Notes: a model not told the origin generated them from the sequence alone. A stretch of DNA of 64,000 nt from Bradyrhizobium canariense (GCF_900105125.1 NZ_LT629750.1:4305001-4369000); one strand, 5' to 3'. Shown: positions 21,114-30,289, numbered from the stretch's first letter. Numbers and translations are program-made.

Positions 21114-22211
21114 ATGTCTCGTCCCGTGCCGAATCCCGGCATTCTCGATATTGCACCCTACACGCCGGGTAAAAGCCCGGTGCCGGAGCCGGGGCGCAAG
21201 GTGTTCAAGCTGTCCGCCAACGAGACGCCCTTCGGGCCTTCTCCGAAGGCCATGGACGTCTACAAAAAGGCCGCGGCGCATCTGGAGGACTATCCAGAAG
21301 GCACATCGCGGGTGCTGCGCGAGGCCATCGGCCGCGCGTTCGGGCTTGATCCCGAACGCATCATTTGCGGCGCCGGCTCCGACGAAATCCTCAATTTGCT
21401 GGCGCACACCTATCTGAGCCACGGCGATGAGGCGATCAGCACCACCCACGGCTTTCTGGTGTACCCGATCGCGACCATGGCGAACGGCGCCAAGAACGTC
21501 GTCGCGCCGGAAACGAATTTCACCGCTGACGTCGACGCGATCCTGAAGCTGGTTTCGCCGCGCACCAAGCTGGTATGGCTCGCCAACCCGAACAATCCCA
21601 CCGGCACCTACCTGCCGTTCGATGAGATCAAGCGGCTGCGCGCCGGATTGCCGGCGCATGTGCTGCTGGTGCTGGATGCCGCCTATTCCGACTACGTTTC
21701 GCGCAACGATTACGAGATCGGCATTGAACTGGTGGCGACGACCGAAAACACGGTCATGACCCACACCTTTTCCAAAATCCACGGGCTGGCGGCGCTGCGG
21801 ATCGGCTGGATGTTCGGGCCGGCTCATATCGTCGACGCGGTGAACCGGATTCGCGGCCCGTTCAACGTCTCGACGCCGGCGATGCTGGCGGCGGTGGCGG
21901 CGATCGAGGACACCGCGCATCAGCAGATGTCGAAGACGCATACCGAGAAATGGCGCAACTGGCTGACCGAGGAGCTCACCAAGCTCGGGCTGAAGGTGAC
22001 GCCAAGCGTGGCGAATTTCATCCTGATCCATTTCCCGCTGGAGAAGGGCAAAACTTCCGCCGAGGCCGATGCGTTCCTTACCAAGCGCGGCCTGGTGCTG
22101 CGCGCGCTGAACAATTACGGCCTGCCGCACGCGCTGCGCCTGACCATCGGCACCGAGGAGGCCAACCGCCTGGTGATCGACGGCCTGCGTGACTTCATGG
22201 CGGTCAAGTGA
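21114..22211 (+). CDS. hisC: Histidinol-phosphate/aromatic aminotransferase
   Basis: A 365-residue class I/II PLP aminotransferase. The PLP lysine is Lys221 in [36 protein letters not shown] and [12 protein letters not shown] are HisC signatures. The ATG at 21114 follows GGAGTTGAAGAAG. Given its place between chorismate mutase and prephenate dehydrogenase, it probably also transaminates phenylpyruvate and hydroxyphenylpyruvate, as reported for HisC-like enzymes in other bacteria; that is inference. The tyrC start overlaps its stop by four bases, implying translational coupling. Confidence 0.95.
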   Translation: MSRPVPNPGILDIAPYTPGKSPVPEPGRKVFKLSANETPFGPSPKAMDVYKKAAAHLEDYPEGTSRVLREAIGRAFGLDPERIICGAGSDEILNLLAHTYLSHGDEAISTTHGFLVYPIATMANGAKNVVAPETNFTADVDAILKLVSPRTKLVWLANPNNPTGTYLPFDEIKRLRAGLPAHVLLVLDAAYSDYVSRNDYEIGIELVATTENTVMTHTFSKIHGLAALRIGWMFGPAHIVDAVNRIRGPFNVSTPAMLAAVAAIEDTAHQQMSKTHTEKWRNWLTEELTKLGLKVTPSVANFILIHFPLEKGKTSAEADAFLTKRGLVLRALNNYGLPHALRLTIGTEEANRLVIDGLRDFMAVK

Positions 22212-23149
22212 GCCCGGCACCACTCTTCAAACGTGTTGCGCTGATCGGCTTCGGTCTGATCGGCGGCTCGATTGCGCGCGCCGCACGCGCGCAAAACCTG
22301 GCGGAAGAGATTGTCGCCACCGCGCGCTCTGCCAAGACCCGCGCGCGCGTGGCCGAACTCGGCATTGTCGATCGCGTGGTGGAAAGCAACATCGATGCGG
22401 TGAAAGACGCCGACCTCGTCATTCTGTGCATTCCGGTCGGCGCCTGTGGCCCGGTGGCGCAGGAGGTCGTAGCCTATCTCAAGCCGGGCGCGATCGTCTC
22501 CGATGTCGGCTCGGTCAAGGGCGCCGTGGTGCGGGACATGGCGCCGCATCTGCCCGCGAGCGTGCATTTCGTGCCGGCGCATCCGGTCGCCGGCACCGAG
22601 CATTCCGGTCCCGATTCAGGTTTTGCCGAACTGTTCATCAATCGCTGGTGCATTCTCACTCCTCCCGAGGGGACCGATCCAAACGCGGTCGAAAGATTGC
22701 GCGCCTTTTGGGCGGGGCTCGGCGCCAAGGTCGAGATCATGACCCCCGATCATCATGATCTGGTGCTCGCGATCACCAGCCATCTGCCGCATTTGATCGC
22801 CTACACCATCGTCGGCACCGCCGACGAACTCGGCCAGGTGACATCGTCGGAAGTGATGAAATTCTCGGCCGGCGGCTTCCGCGATTTCACCCGCATCGCG
22901 GCCTCCGACCCGACCATGTGGCGCGACGTGTTTCTGGCCAACAAGGACGCGGTGCTGGAAATGCTCGGCACCTTCAACGAGGATCTCTCCAAGCTCACCC
23001 GCGCGATCCGCCGCGGTGACGGGGAAGCGCTGTTCGAGCATTTCACCCGCACCCGCGCAATCCGGCGCGGCATCGTCGAAATCGGCCAGGATTCCTCGGC
23101 GCCCGACTTCGGGCGTCCGCACGCCAACCTGGCGAACGAGCCGGAATAG
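22208..23149 (+). CDS. tyrC: Prephenate/cyclohexadienyl dehydrogenase
   Basis: A 313-residue NAD(P)-dependent dehydrogenase of the TyrA family, making hydroxyphenylpyruvate or tyrosine. Rossmann motif GFGLIGGS at residues 13-20; [19 protein letters not shown] and [14 protein letters not shown] carry the conserved catalytic and binding residues. There is no fused mutase or ACT domain. It starts with GTG at 22208, overlapping the hisC stop (GTGA). It is the last gene of the aromatic operon and is followed by a hairpin at 23172. Confidence 0.94.
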   Translation: MSPAPLFKRVALIGFGLIGGSIARAARAQNLAEEIVATARSAKTRARVAELGIVDRVVESNIDAVKDADLVILCIPVGACGPVAQEVVAYLKPGAIVSDVGSVKGAVVRDMAPHLPASVHFVPAHPVAGTEHSGPDSGFAELFINRWCILTPPEGTDPNAVERLRAFWAGLGAKVEIMTPDHHDLVLAITSHLPHLIAYTIVGTADELGQVTSSEVMKFSAGGFRDFTRIAASDPTMWRDVFLANKDAVLEMLGTFNEDLSKLTRAIRRGDGEALFEHFTRTRAIRRGIVEIGQDSSAPDFGRPHANLANEPE

Positions 23150-23171
23150 CTGCGGCGTCCATCGCCAGCCA

Positions 23172-23196
23172 CCCTCTCCCGCAAAGGGGGAGAGGG
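23172..23196. terminator. Hairpin after tyrC
   Basis: CCCTCTCCC (23172-23180) pairs with GGGAGAGGG (23188-23196). It is placed between the converging tyrC and the small secreted-protein gene, so it could end both transcripts. It belongs to the CTCTCCC-type hairpins also seen at 10441 and 34409. Confidence 0.6.
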
Positions 23197-23219
23197 CAAA
23201 GGCAGGCGTCACCTCCCTG

Positions 23220-23486
23220 TCATTCCATGCCGTATCGATCAGTGCGCTTGGCAAGCGTTCGGTGCGACATGGTCCGCATGCCATGTCGCGCCACTCTGCC
23301 GCTGTAATGGGGAACAGCCATCGCCAACGCATCGCGGGCCGGGGCCGACCCTGCGTGTAGTACATCGCCATCGGGATGGTAGAAAGCGTATGCGCCGGGC
23401 TCCGAGATGGCCTCCTGTGCAAACACGGGAGTAGCCATTCCCGCCGACAAAATCAAAGCCGCACCAATTAATTTAAATCCAGTCAT
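23220..23486 (-). CDS. Small secreted protein of unknown function
   Basis: An 88-residue protein beginning MTGFKLIGAALILSAGMATP with a Sec signal peptide cleaved after VFAQ or nearby, leaving about 64 residues with YAFYHPDGDVLHAG. The ATG at 23486 follows GGAGAGGATCA, a strong ribosome site. I recall very similar small exported proteins in Bradyrhizobium, without known function. It is convergent with tyrC. Confidence 0.75.
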   Translation of the reverse strand: MTGFKLIGAALILSAGMATPVFAQEAISEPGAYAFYHPDGDVLHAGSAPARDALAMAVPHYSGRVARHGMRTMSHRTLAKRTDRYGME

Positions 23487-23623
23487 TGATCCTCTCCTTG
23501 ATCGCCGGCCGCAAGAATATGCGTACCGTCTGAGGACAAGACCGGCATTTGGGTTCTCGCATTCCCTGCGTGCAGGGAAACGCCGATCACAGTTCGGCGA
23601 TCGGCGCGTTATCGGATGCCGCT

Positions 23624-24820
23624 TCAGAAGAGCGGCGGTGTCTGCGCCACCTTGAGAGGCCCAAGAAACACCGCGCCATCGACGAAGCGCAGCGGGAACG
23701 CCCGCGCCGGCTTGCCTTCCAGCACCGCTTCCTTGCCGAGCGCGTTGATCCCGGCGGCAACGCCGACATTGGCATTCTGCTTGATCACCTTGCCAAGACC
23801 GGGGATCGCCCGATCAAGCGCGCCGAACAGATTGTTGACGTCCTGGGTTTTGACGCCCGGCGCGACCCGATCGAGCGTTGCCTGCGGCACGCCCTCTTCG
23901 AGCATCTTCTCGATGCCAAGCGCCGGAATCACTTTTTCGATCCCGGCGACCGTCATCTGCAATTCGCCCTCGAGGCGACCTTGGGCGTCAAGGCCGAGCG
24001 AACCGGCGGCGACGGCAACGACGTCGCCCTGCTGTATCCGCGACTGCACGATCTCGACATGGCCGCCCGCCGCCTGGATTTCGCGAAACCGCTGCGGCCA
24101 GGGCTTTGGCGAAAAATCCCTCAGGCCGCTCAGCTTTGCCCGCACATCGGCATCGAACGGCTGCGCCAGCAGCGGATGCAGCTCCTGCACGCTGCCATCA
24201 GCGATTTGCAGCGCGGTTTCGATCACGGGATGATCCGACGGCGTCCCCTCGACGAGCCGGCCATGCAACTCGATATGCTTGGCGCGCGCCAGTGGCGTCT
24301 GCATCGACCCGCTGACGCGATCGATCGCGGGATCGTCGAACACGAGTGAAATCCGTTGCGGGACGGCCGGCAATCCGACGATGCTGCTACGCGCCGTACG
24401 CCAGTTCACGACCATCGAAGGCTGATCGCCCTGCTCGGAAATCGTCGCCGGTGCGGTGAACTCGGCGATCAGCAATTTCGGATCATAGACCTGAGCCACC
24501 ACCAGGATCTCGCCGAGCTTGGCCGTGATCGGCGCTTGCGCCGCTGTCTGGCCTGCGGTCTGCGAGGTGAGCGACACGCTGGCGCCGTCGCAGCGCACCT
24601 CCAGGCGGAACGGATAGCCTGCCACCGAGCGTCGGGCACAATCATACACCCGGCCGGATCGGGCCTCGCGCGCGCGCCAGGCGTCGGCGGTCTCATCGAC
24701 CTTTGAGGCGGAATAGAACCAGAACGCGCTCCACGCCGCGGCAGCGACCAGGAGCAGGACAGGCATGATGAAAAGGCGCCAAAGCGGGCGCCGGCGCGGC
24801 GCTAGGGTCAAATCCGACAT
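23624..24820 (-). CDS. DUF2125 domain-containing protein
   Basis: A 398-residue protein with an N-terminal anchor helix (about residues 14-38) and a long periplasmic domain rich in beta structure, matching the alphaproteobacterial DUF2125 family: YDCARRSVAGYPFRLEVRCD near 60-80 is the family hallmark, with two Cys. Function is unknown; the repeating long beta layout is reminiscent of AsmA-like envelope proteins, which is only an impression. The gene is divergent from the ChaC-like gene, with about 120 AT-richer bases between them. Confidence 0.85.
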   Translation of the reverse strand: MSDLTLAPRRRPLWRLFIMPVLLLVAAAAWSAFWFYSASKVDETADAWRAREARSGRVYDCARRSVAGYPFRLEVRCDGASVSLTSQTAGQTAAQAPITAKLGEILVVAQVYDPKLLIAEFTAPATISEQGDQPSMVVNWRTARSSIVGLPAVPQRISLVFDDPAIDRVSGSMQTPLARAKHIELHGRLVEGTPSDHPVIETALQIADGSVQELHPLLAQPFDADVRAKLSGLRDFSPKPWPQRFREIQAAGGHVEIVQSRIQQGDVVAVAAGSLGLDAQGRLEGELQMTVAGIEKVIPALGIEKMLEEGVPQATLDRVAPGVKTQDVNNLFGALDRAIPGLGKVIKQNANVGVAAGINALGKEAVLEGKPARAFPLRFVDGAVFLGPLKVAQTPPLF

Positions 24821-24942
24821 GCGGGTCCTTTGGCTAGCAATTTTGTCAATTAAGCGATGCTACCCGCAACGTGATCAACTTAACGCATTTTGCAAATTAA
24901 CCTATTTTGAGTAAGCGCGAGATTCTGATAGGCGTCGGCGCG

Positions 24943-25521
24943 ATGCCAGCCAAAATCGTACCCGACGTGGAATTGTCCAAAGGCGACCTGTGGGTGTTCG
25001 GCTACGGATCGCTGATGTGGCGGCCCGGGTTCGAGTTCATCGAGCAAGTGCCGGCGCGGCTGATCGGCGAGCATCGCGCGCTGTGCGTCTATTCGTTCGA
25101 TCATCGCGGGACTCCGGAAAAGCCCGGCCTCGTGCTCGGGCTCGATCGTGGCGGCGCCTGCCGTGGCATCGCGTTTCGGGTTGCAGCGAAGCAAGGTGGC
25201 GACACCGTGGATTATCTGCGTGGGCGCGAACAGACGACTAACGTCTACCGCGAGGTGATGCGTTCGGTGTGGCTTGAAAACGAAGCCCGGCAGCGAATCA
25301 GCGCGCTGACCTATGTGGTCGATCGTGGTCACGTGCAATATGCCGGACGGCTGTCGTTGGCGGAGCAACTGCGTCACGTGCAACAGGGGCACGGCCGTTC
25401 CGGAAACAATCGCGATTACGTTCTGTCAACCGTGAAGTCGATCGAGGCGCAGGGCTTCCGCGACGAGCAATTGCATCAGCTTGCGTTGATGCTGCATGAC
25501 GATACGTCACGGCATCGGTGA
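24943..25521 (+). CDS. ChaC-like gamma-glutamylcyclotransferase
   Basis: A 192-residue cytosolic enzyme of the ChaC group, which degrades glutathione to 5-oxoproline and Cys-Gly. WVFGYGSLMWRPGF is the substrate-binding loop; GACRGIAFRV and the RSGNNRDYVLSTVK segment are conserved. The catalytic Glu is expected in the VDYLRGREQTTNVYRE area. I use the ATG at 24943; a TTG at 24907 would add 12 residues and cannot be excluded, as neither has a strong ribosome site. It converges on plsC. Confidence 0.88.
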   Translation: MPAKIVPDVELSKGDLWVFGYGSLMWRPGFEFIEQVPARLIGEHRALCVYSFDHRGTPEKPGLVLGLDRGGACRGIAFRVAAKQGGDTVDYLRGREQTTNVYREVMRSVWLENEARQRISALTYVVDRGHVQYAGRLSLAEQLRHVQQGHGRSGNNRDYVLSTVKSIEAQGFRDEQLHQLALMLHDDTSRHR

Positions 25522-25550
25522 TCTGACCCGGAGGAGAAGCCAAAGCCGCC

Positions 25551-26324
25551 CTAAGCCTTCGCCGATGACCGGCTCGGCACCCGACCGAATAATTGCGCCT
25601 GCTCCTGCCGCGCCGTCGCGACCAGCCGGTTGGTGGCCTCTTCGATTACGGTTGAGACGCGGGTGACGAATTCACCGCGCGCCATGCCCGGCGGCAACGG
25701 ATCGAGAAATTCGACGACGAGCGTTCCGGGGTAGCGCATGAATGTCCGGCGCGGCCAGAACAATCCCGAATTGAGCGCGACCGGCACGCAGGTCACCCCG
25801 CAATCGACATAGACCTGGCCGACGCCGCTTTTGTAGCTCGGCGGGGCATCGACGGGCCTTCGCGTTCCCTCGGGGAAGATAATCAATTGGCGGCCGCGAC
25901 GAACGGCCTCACCGGCGCGGCGCGTCATTGCAAACAACGCACGGCCACCGGCGCGGCGATCGATTCCGATCATGTTCGCCTTCCTCAAATACCAGCCGAA
26001 GAACGGTATCCACTCCAGCTCGCGCTTGAGGATGTAGAGCGGCTGATCGAAGAATTGCAGCAGCGCAAAGGTTTCCCACATCGACTGATGCTTCGATGCG
26101 ACGATCAGCGGACCCTTCGGGATTTTCTCGACGCCGCGATATTCCACCCTGGTGCCGCAGATCACGCGCATCAGCCAGATGCTGCTGCGCGCCCACCACC
26201 TTGCGATCGACATGATGGCCGCGCGCGGCATTACGAAGGTAGGAATCGCAAGGATGAGCCAGAATATCAGGACGAGATAGAACAGCAGGTTGTAGACCAG
26301 CGAACGCAGGAAAATCAGAGCCAT
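25551..26324 (-). CDS. plsC: 1-acyl-sn-glycerol-3-phosphate acyltransferase
   Basis: A 257-residue inner-membrane enzyme making phosphatidic acid from lysophosphatidic acid. Two hydrophobic segments at the N-terminus precede the acyltransferase block. Motif I reads KHQSMWETF, that is H-X4-E rather than H-X4-D; this variant is common in alphaproteobacterial PlsC. Motif III is IIFPEGTRR, and CVPVALNSGLFW follows. It starts 11 bases after the ydcF-like gene and shares its operon. Confidence 0.92.
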   Translation of the reverse strand: MALIFLRSLVYNLLFYLVLIFWLILAIPTFVMPRAAIMSIARWWARSSIWLMRVICGTRVEYRGVEKIPKGPLIVASKHQSMWETFALLQFFDQPLYILKRELEWIPFFGWYLRKANMIGIDRRAGGRALFAMTRRAGEAVRRGRQLIIFPEGTRRPVDAPPSYKSGVGQVYVDCGVTCVPVALNSGLFWPRRTFMRYPGTLVVEFLDPLPPGMARGEFVTRVSTVIEEATNRLVATARQEQAQLFGRVPSRSSAKA

Positions 26325-26335
26325 CGAAAACCCGA

Positions 26336-27055
26336 TCAGTTTGCCTGCGCCGTCGCGGGCCTGCGCGGAGCGAGGGAGCCCGTCGGTAAATCCGCAACCT
26401 CGGGCGTCAGGTCAAGGCCTGCGTCGGCCAGGCGTACCCGCACTTCAGCGGCGACATATTTCGCATACTCCGACAGCAGCAGCCGAAACGTCGTGCTACT
26501 CGTCCACCATGGTTCATCGCGCCATTTGTCGCCGACAACGGCGAATGGGATCAGCGTGATGTCGGGCATCGCGTGTGACAATTCGACGATTGCCCGCGGC
26601 ATGTGGTAATTCGATGTCACCACGATCAGCGATTTGAAGCCGCGCTCATGCGCCCAGCGCCGCGTCCCCGCCGCGTTGCTGCGGGTGTTGAACGCCGAAT
26701 GGTCGAGATCGACGCAACAGCCCATCAGCGACTGATTGTCCGGCAGCGAACGGGAAATATCGGCGGCGTCGTTGGTCGGATGCACGCCCGAGATCAATAG
26801 CCGCTTGCCGTAGCCATCGGCCAGCAGCTCGATAGCATCGGAGACGCGCGAGGAGCCGCCGGTGAGCACCACAATGCCGTCGGCATTGCGGCCGGGCTTG
26901 ATTTCAGCACCGCGCAACTGCGACAGAAAGCCGACGAAGCCTATCGCGGCGCCGACAAACAAGATCGCCAGCACTGCCACGACAGCGGTGCGCAGCCAGC
27001 GGCGCGGCGCGGCAACCGGCGCTTCCGTCAAGATATCGTCGGGCTGTAAATTCAT
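26336..27055 (-). CDS. YdcF family (DUF218) membrane protein
   Basis: A 239-residue protein with one N-terminal membrane helix (about 22-45) and a DUF218 domain: DGIVVLTGGSSRVSDAIELL, LISGVHP, FNTRSNA and IVVTSNYHMPRA. Members include ElyC and SanA, involved in envelope integrity and lipid-carrier metabolism, but no activity can be assigned here. It lies upstream of plsC, 11 bases apart, in the ftsE-ftsX-ydcF-plsC order. Confidence 0.88.
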   Translation of the reverse strand: MNLQPDDILTEAPVAAPRRWLRTAVVAVLAILFVGAAIGFVGFLSQLRGAEIKPGRNADGIVVLTGGSSRVSDAIELLADGYGKRLLISGVHPTNDAADISRSLPDNQSLMGCCVDLDHSAFNTRSNAAGTRRWAHERGFKSLIVVTSNYHMPRAIVELSHAMPDITLIPFAVVGDKWRDEPWWTSSTTFRLLLSEYAKYVAAEVRVRLADAGLDLTPEVADLPTGSLAPRRPATAQAN

Positions 27056-27144
27056 GCGATGCCGGCGATTTTCCTTTGAACACCCGTCGAGCTGCGGCGC
27101 CGCCGCCGCCGCAGGACTGAAAACAACTCCCGGGTCGAGACACT

Positions 27145-27250
27145 AGAGCCTTTTTGGTTCCGATTGAATCAGAACCGACGCTCTATCCCTTATTTTGACG
27201 CGTTTTCTGTACGCGAACCGGAATCCAGGCCGCTCGAAAACGCTATAGAG
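27145..27250 (+). repeat. Dispersed intergenic repeat, copy A
   Basis: It starts with CTAGAGC, then the palindrome GGTTCCGATTGAATCAGAAC, then TTTTGACGCGTTTTCTGTACG, CGAACCGGAATCC and CTCGAAAACGCTATAG. It lies in the 250 bases between ftsX and the ydcF-like gene and may separate the two transcription units. Same family as 11391-11487 and 30171-30270. Confidence 0.75.
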
Positions 27251-27305
27251 TGCTTTCGGGCGAAATGGAGTCCGGCCGCCACGGTATTCGCGGCGCAAAC
27301 CCGCC

Positions 27306-28274
27306 TCAGTCGATGTCGTCAAGCGTGGCAAACAGCGTTCGCCGCGAGGCCCAGGCGGTGATCGCCGCGATCAGCACCGCCTGCGCCGCCAGCGCCAGAT
27401 AGCCGGACGGACGCAGCGAAAACGTTCCCAGCAAGGCCGCGAACTGGTCGCCCACGGGGGTGCCCGAGAACCAGCCGGCGATCGATTCGGAAAATCCGAA
27501 AGCGAGCATCGCCGCCCCGCCGCCGATCACGCCGCCCTCCAGCCCGAGCCGGAGAAAATGCCGCAGGAAGCGATTGGCGATGTAGCGGTCGCCGGCGCCG
27601 ACAAAGTGCAACACTTCGACGATCGGGCGATTGGCCGCCATCGCCCCGCGCGTCGCGAAAGAAACCGAGATGATGGTGGCGATAATCACCAGCGCCAGGA
27701 TGCCGATGCCGGCAAACACCGTCGCGCCGGTCATGGTCCGCATCCGCTCGATCCAGGCGCGGTGATCGTCGACGCTGGTGGTCGGCGCCACCTGTGTCAC
27801 CCGGCTGCGCAGCGCTGCCAGATCGAGCGTGGTGCCAGGCTGAACCCGCGCCACAATGACGCGCGGCACCGGCAGTTCGTCGAACGACAGGCCACTGCCG
27901 AGCCAGGGCTCCAGCAATTTGGCGGATTCGGCTTTGGTAAAAGGTCTGACCTCGACGATGCCGGGCTGTCTGCGCATCGCGTCCGCGACCGCCGCCGCGT
28001 CGCGGTCCAGATCGCGCCCGGCCAGGGGACGCACCTGAATGGTGATTTCGCTGGCGACGTCCGATTGCCATTCCGCTGCCGACGCACTCACCAGCAGCAC
28101 GGTACCCGTTGTGATCGATGCCAGGAACGTCATGATCGCGACGACGGCGACCAGCGCGCGTCCGGAGATCGAGGCCCGCGGCACGATCGGCGAGAGGTTG
28201 CGCGCCCTTGCCGGCACCTGCGGGCGCTCATGCCCCAGATCCACCAATGGACCGTGCTCGTCGGCTCTACTCAT
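27306..28274 (-). CDS. ftsX: Cell division protein FtsX
   Basis: A 322-residue inner-membrane protein, partner of the ATPase FtsE. The FtsEX complex transmits a division signal to periplasmic peptidoglycan hydrolases or their activators. Four hydrophobic segments: about residues 38-60, then a periplasmic loop of about 100 residues, then three near the C-terminus. The start MSRADEHG at 28274 overlaps the ftsE stop by eight bases, typical of this pair. FtsX usually works with M23 activators; an M23 protein is encoded at 2463, but a link is not shown. Confidence 0.92.
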   Translation of the reverse strand: MSRADEHGPLVDLGHERPQVPARARNLSPIVPRASISGRALVAVVAIMTFLASITTGTVLLVSASAAEWQSDVASEITIQVRPLAGRDLDRDAAAVADAMRRQPGIVEVRPFTKAESAKLLEPWLGSGLSFDELPVPRVIVARVQPGTTLDLAALRSRVTQVAPTTSVDDHRAWIERMRTMTGATVFAGIGILALVIIATIISVSFATRGAMAANRPIVEVLHFVGAGDRYIANRFLRHFLRLGLEGGVIGGGAAMLAFGFSESIAGWFSGTPVGDQFAALLGTFSLRPSGYLALAAQAVLIAAITAWASRRTLFATLDDID

Positions 28275-28926
28275 AGATATGCAGCCGTCCCTGATGCAGC
28301 ACCAGCCGCCGCGCTTCATACTGGTCCATCAGCGTGATGTCATGGGTCGCGATGATCACTGCAGTGCCTGACTTGTTCAGCTCGATGAACAGCCGCAGCA
28401 AACGCCGCCCCAGCGTCGGATCGACGTTGCCGGTCGGCTCATCCGCCAGCAACAGATGCGGCCGCGAGATCACCGCGCGCGCAATCGCCGCGCGTTGTTT
28501 TTCGCCGCCGGACAGGATCGGCGGCAGCGCGTCCATCCGCTCGCCCAGGCCAACCCATTTCAGGAGATCGATAACCTCCCTGCGGTAACTGGATTCCTCG
28601 CGGCCCATCACCCGGAACGGCAGCGCCACGTTTTCGTAGGTGGTCATGTGATCGAGCAGGCGAAAGTCCTGCAGCACGATGCCGATCCGCTTGCGCAGAT
28701 CGGCGACCTCGTCCTTGCCGAGCAAGGAGACGTCATGGCCGAACAAATTGACCAGGCCGCGCGTCGGCCGCAGCGACAGAAACAGCAGCCTCAGCAGTGA
28801 GGTCTTGCCGGCGCCGGACGGGCCGGTGAGGAACTGGAAGGAGTGCGCGGGGATCATGAAACTCAGGTCGCGCAAAATCTCCGGGCCGAGCCCGTAGCGC
28901 AATCCGACATTTTCGAACCGAACCAA
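28267..28926 (-). CDS. ftsE: Cell division ATP-binding protein FtsE
   Basis: A 219-residue ABC ATPase. Walker A GPSGAGKT at 35-42, signature LSGGEKQRAAIARA, Walker B LLLADEPTGNVD and the switch His in IIATHD are all present. I place the start at TTG 28926 (reading VRFENVGLRYG), with GGAG seven bases upstream; the frame is open to 29007, but those residues do not look like FtsE. It is divergent from the zinc-ribbon gene, with two palindromic elements between them. Confidence 0.94.
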   Translation of the reverse strand: MVRFENVGLRYGLGPEILRDLSFMIPAHSFQFLTGPSGAGKTSLLRLLFLSLRPTRGLVNLFGHDVSLLGKDEVADLRKRIGIVLQDFRLLDHMTTYENVALPFRVMGREESSYRREVIDLLKWVGLGERMDALPPILSGGEKQRAAIARAVISRPHLLLADEPTGNVDPTLGRRLLRLFIELNKSGTAVIIATHDITLMDQYEARRLVLHQGRLHIYE

Positions 28927-29068
28927 GCTCAGCTCCGTTCGACGTGGGACCCGGCCGAAAACCTGGAACCGAAGGTCCGCAACCGGCTGCGGCTGCGAAC
29001 CGAACAAAACGGTTGTGCGGCGGTTATGGTTTCCGGTTCGTTAACGGTCGCCTTGTAGCATCCGTTCA

Positions 29069-29143
29069 CTAGTGCCCCGTTTCTAAAGTTCGCGAACTCT
29101 TGCGACCCCTCTGATGCGAACTTCGGAAGCAAAGGGGCACTGG
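29069..29143. mobile_element. MITE-like palindrome 1 with IS630-type ends
   Basis: 75 bases from CTAG to CTGG. Arms AGTGCCCC (29071-29078) / GGGGCACT (29134-29141) and AAGTTCGC (29086-29093) / GCGAACTT (29116-29123) form a two-part hairpin. The first 24 bases match the CTAG-plus-terminus of the IS630 element at 7475-7498 in 18 positions. Too short to code; a non-autonomous element is inferred. Confidence 0.6.
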
Positions 29144-29158
29144 CAAACTTAACTTTTT

Positions 29159-29232
29159 CTAGTGCCGCTGTTCGAAGTTCCTAACACCCGCTCGTAGCAA
29201 ATACTGTGGGAACTTCAAATCGGCGGCACGAG
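29159..29232. mobile_element. MITE-like palindrome 2
   Basis: About 74 bases beginning CTAGTGCCGCTG and ending CGGCGGCACGAG. The left arm with GAAGTTC (29174-29180) pairs with the right arm starting GAACTTC (29210-29216), with one bulge. It is the same length and plan as the element 16 bases before it, and ends 21 bases before the zinc-ribbon start codon. Confidence 0.55.
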
Positions 29233-29253
29233 GTCATTGTGGACATTGGCTGC

Positions 29254-30147
29254 ATGCACATCGTCTGCCCCCATTGTACGACGTCCTACGCCATTGATTT
29301 GTCCACCTTGGGGGCGGCCGGCCGTACCGTTCGTTGTTCCCGCTGCAAGGAAGTCTGGCTGGCGCGGCCGGAGGACGCGATCGAGGTAATGGCTTCGGTA
29401 CCTGCGACTGCGACAGCCGGCCAACAGGCCGACGAGCAGGATGCGGCCGCGGAGTGGGAGGCCTTGGCACGGGAGGACAACGCCGAGGAGCACGAAACCC
29501 CTGTCGTCGACAGCCCCTCGATATCCGCGGACTGGCCTGAAAGCAACGGCGCGTCGGAGACTGAGGCCGATTGGCCTGCGGCGGCCCGGTATGATTCCGA
29601 AGACGCTCAAGCCATTCATCCACTACGCCTGTTGTCGAAGCTCCGGAATCTGCTGAACCCGAAAGCGCTGGTTCGTATCCCCCGAAAATCGCGGGTCAAC
29701 CTGCCCTTTGCCAACCTGCCCACAGCTTGCGCCGCCATGGGCGCGCTGGTGCTGGCGCTGATCATCTGGCGCGCCGATGTGGTGCGTCTGATGCCGCAAA
29801 CCGCGACATTCTACCGGATGGTCGGCCTCGACGTGAATCTGCGCGGGCTGATGTTCAAGGACGTCAAGATCACGCGTGAAACCGTGGAAGGCAAACCGGT
29901 GCTGGTCATCGAGGGCGTCATTGTCGGCGAAACGCACAAGCCGGTGGAACTGCCGCGGCTGCGCTTCAGCGTTCGCGACGCGCAAGGCGCGGAAATCTAC
30001 GCCTGGAATGCGGTACTGGAGCAGCCCGTGCTGCAACCAGGCGAAAGAGCCTGGTTCAAGTCGCGGCTGGCTTCGCCACCACCCGAGGGACGCAATATCG
30101 ACGTACGCTTCTTCAACAAGAGGGACGTTGCCGGCGGTAGTGCTTGA
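29254..30147 (+). CDS. MJ0042-type zinc-ribbon protein with DUF3426 domain
   Basis: A 297-residue protein. The N-terminal zinc ribbon CPHC (Cys5, Cys8) and CSRC (Cys28, Cys31) is followed by a long acidic linker, one membrane helix (about 160-178) and a C-terminal DUF3426 periplasmic domain (about 190-290) with LVIEGVIVGETHKPVELPRL. The MHIVCPHC start at 29254 is standard for the family; a GTG at 29206 would start inside the palindrome. The family is found next to ftsEX in alphaproteobacteria; its role is unknown but a division or envelope function is suggested by context. Confidence 0.88.
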   Translation: MHIVCPHCTTSYAIDLSTLGAAGRTVRCSRCKEVWLARPEDAIEVMASVPATATAGQQADEQDAAAEWEALAREDNAEEHETPVVDSPSISADWPESNGASETEADWPAAARYDSEDAQAIHPLRLLSKLRNLLNPKALVRIPRKSRVNLPFANLPTACAAMGALVLALIIWRADVVRLMPQTATFYRMVGLDVNLRGLMFKDVKITRETVEGKPVLVIEGVIVGETHKPVELPRLRFSVRDAQGAEIYAWNAVLEQPVLQPGERAWFKSRLASPPPEGRNIDVRFFNKRDVAGGSA

Positions 30148-30170
30148 ACGGGGTAACTCAATCCCGGGCA

Positions 30171-30270
30171 GAGCCTGTTCGGTTCTGATTGAATCAGGAC
30201 CGGTGTCTGGATCTTTAGTTTGACGTGTTTTCCCAACGCGAACGGGTGCCCGCTTCGCTCGAAAACGCTC
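30171..30270 (+). repeat. Dispersed intergenic repeat, copy B
   Basis: The palindrome GGTTCTGATTGAATCAGGAC at 30181, then TTTGACGTGTTTTCC, ACGCGAACGGG, GCTCGAAAACGCTCC. It fills the gap between the zinc-ribbon gene and the receiver gene, ending 19 bases before the latter's ATG. Confidence 0.75.
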
Positions 30271-30289
30271 CAATAGTGACGGTGTCTTG

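Noticed and set aside
20202..22211. A 669-codon frame that looks like a fusion upstream of HisC.
   Set aside because: The first 300 codons are the wrong frame of the chorismate mutase gene; HisC starts at 21114 with a good ribosome site.
26080..26110. Loss of the catalytic Asp in PlsC (H-X4-E instead of H-X4-D).
   Set aside because: I recall this Glu variant from many alphaproteobacterial PlsC proteins, and all other motifs are intact, so it is not a defect.
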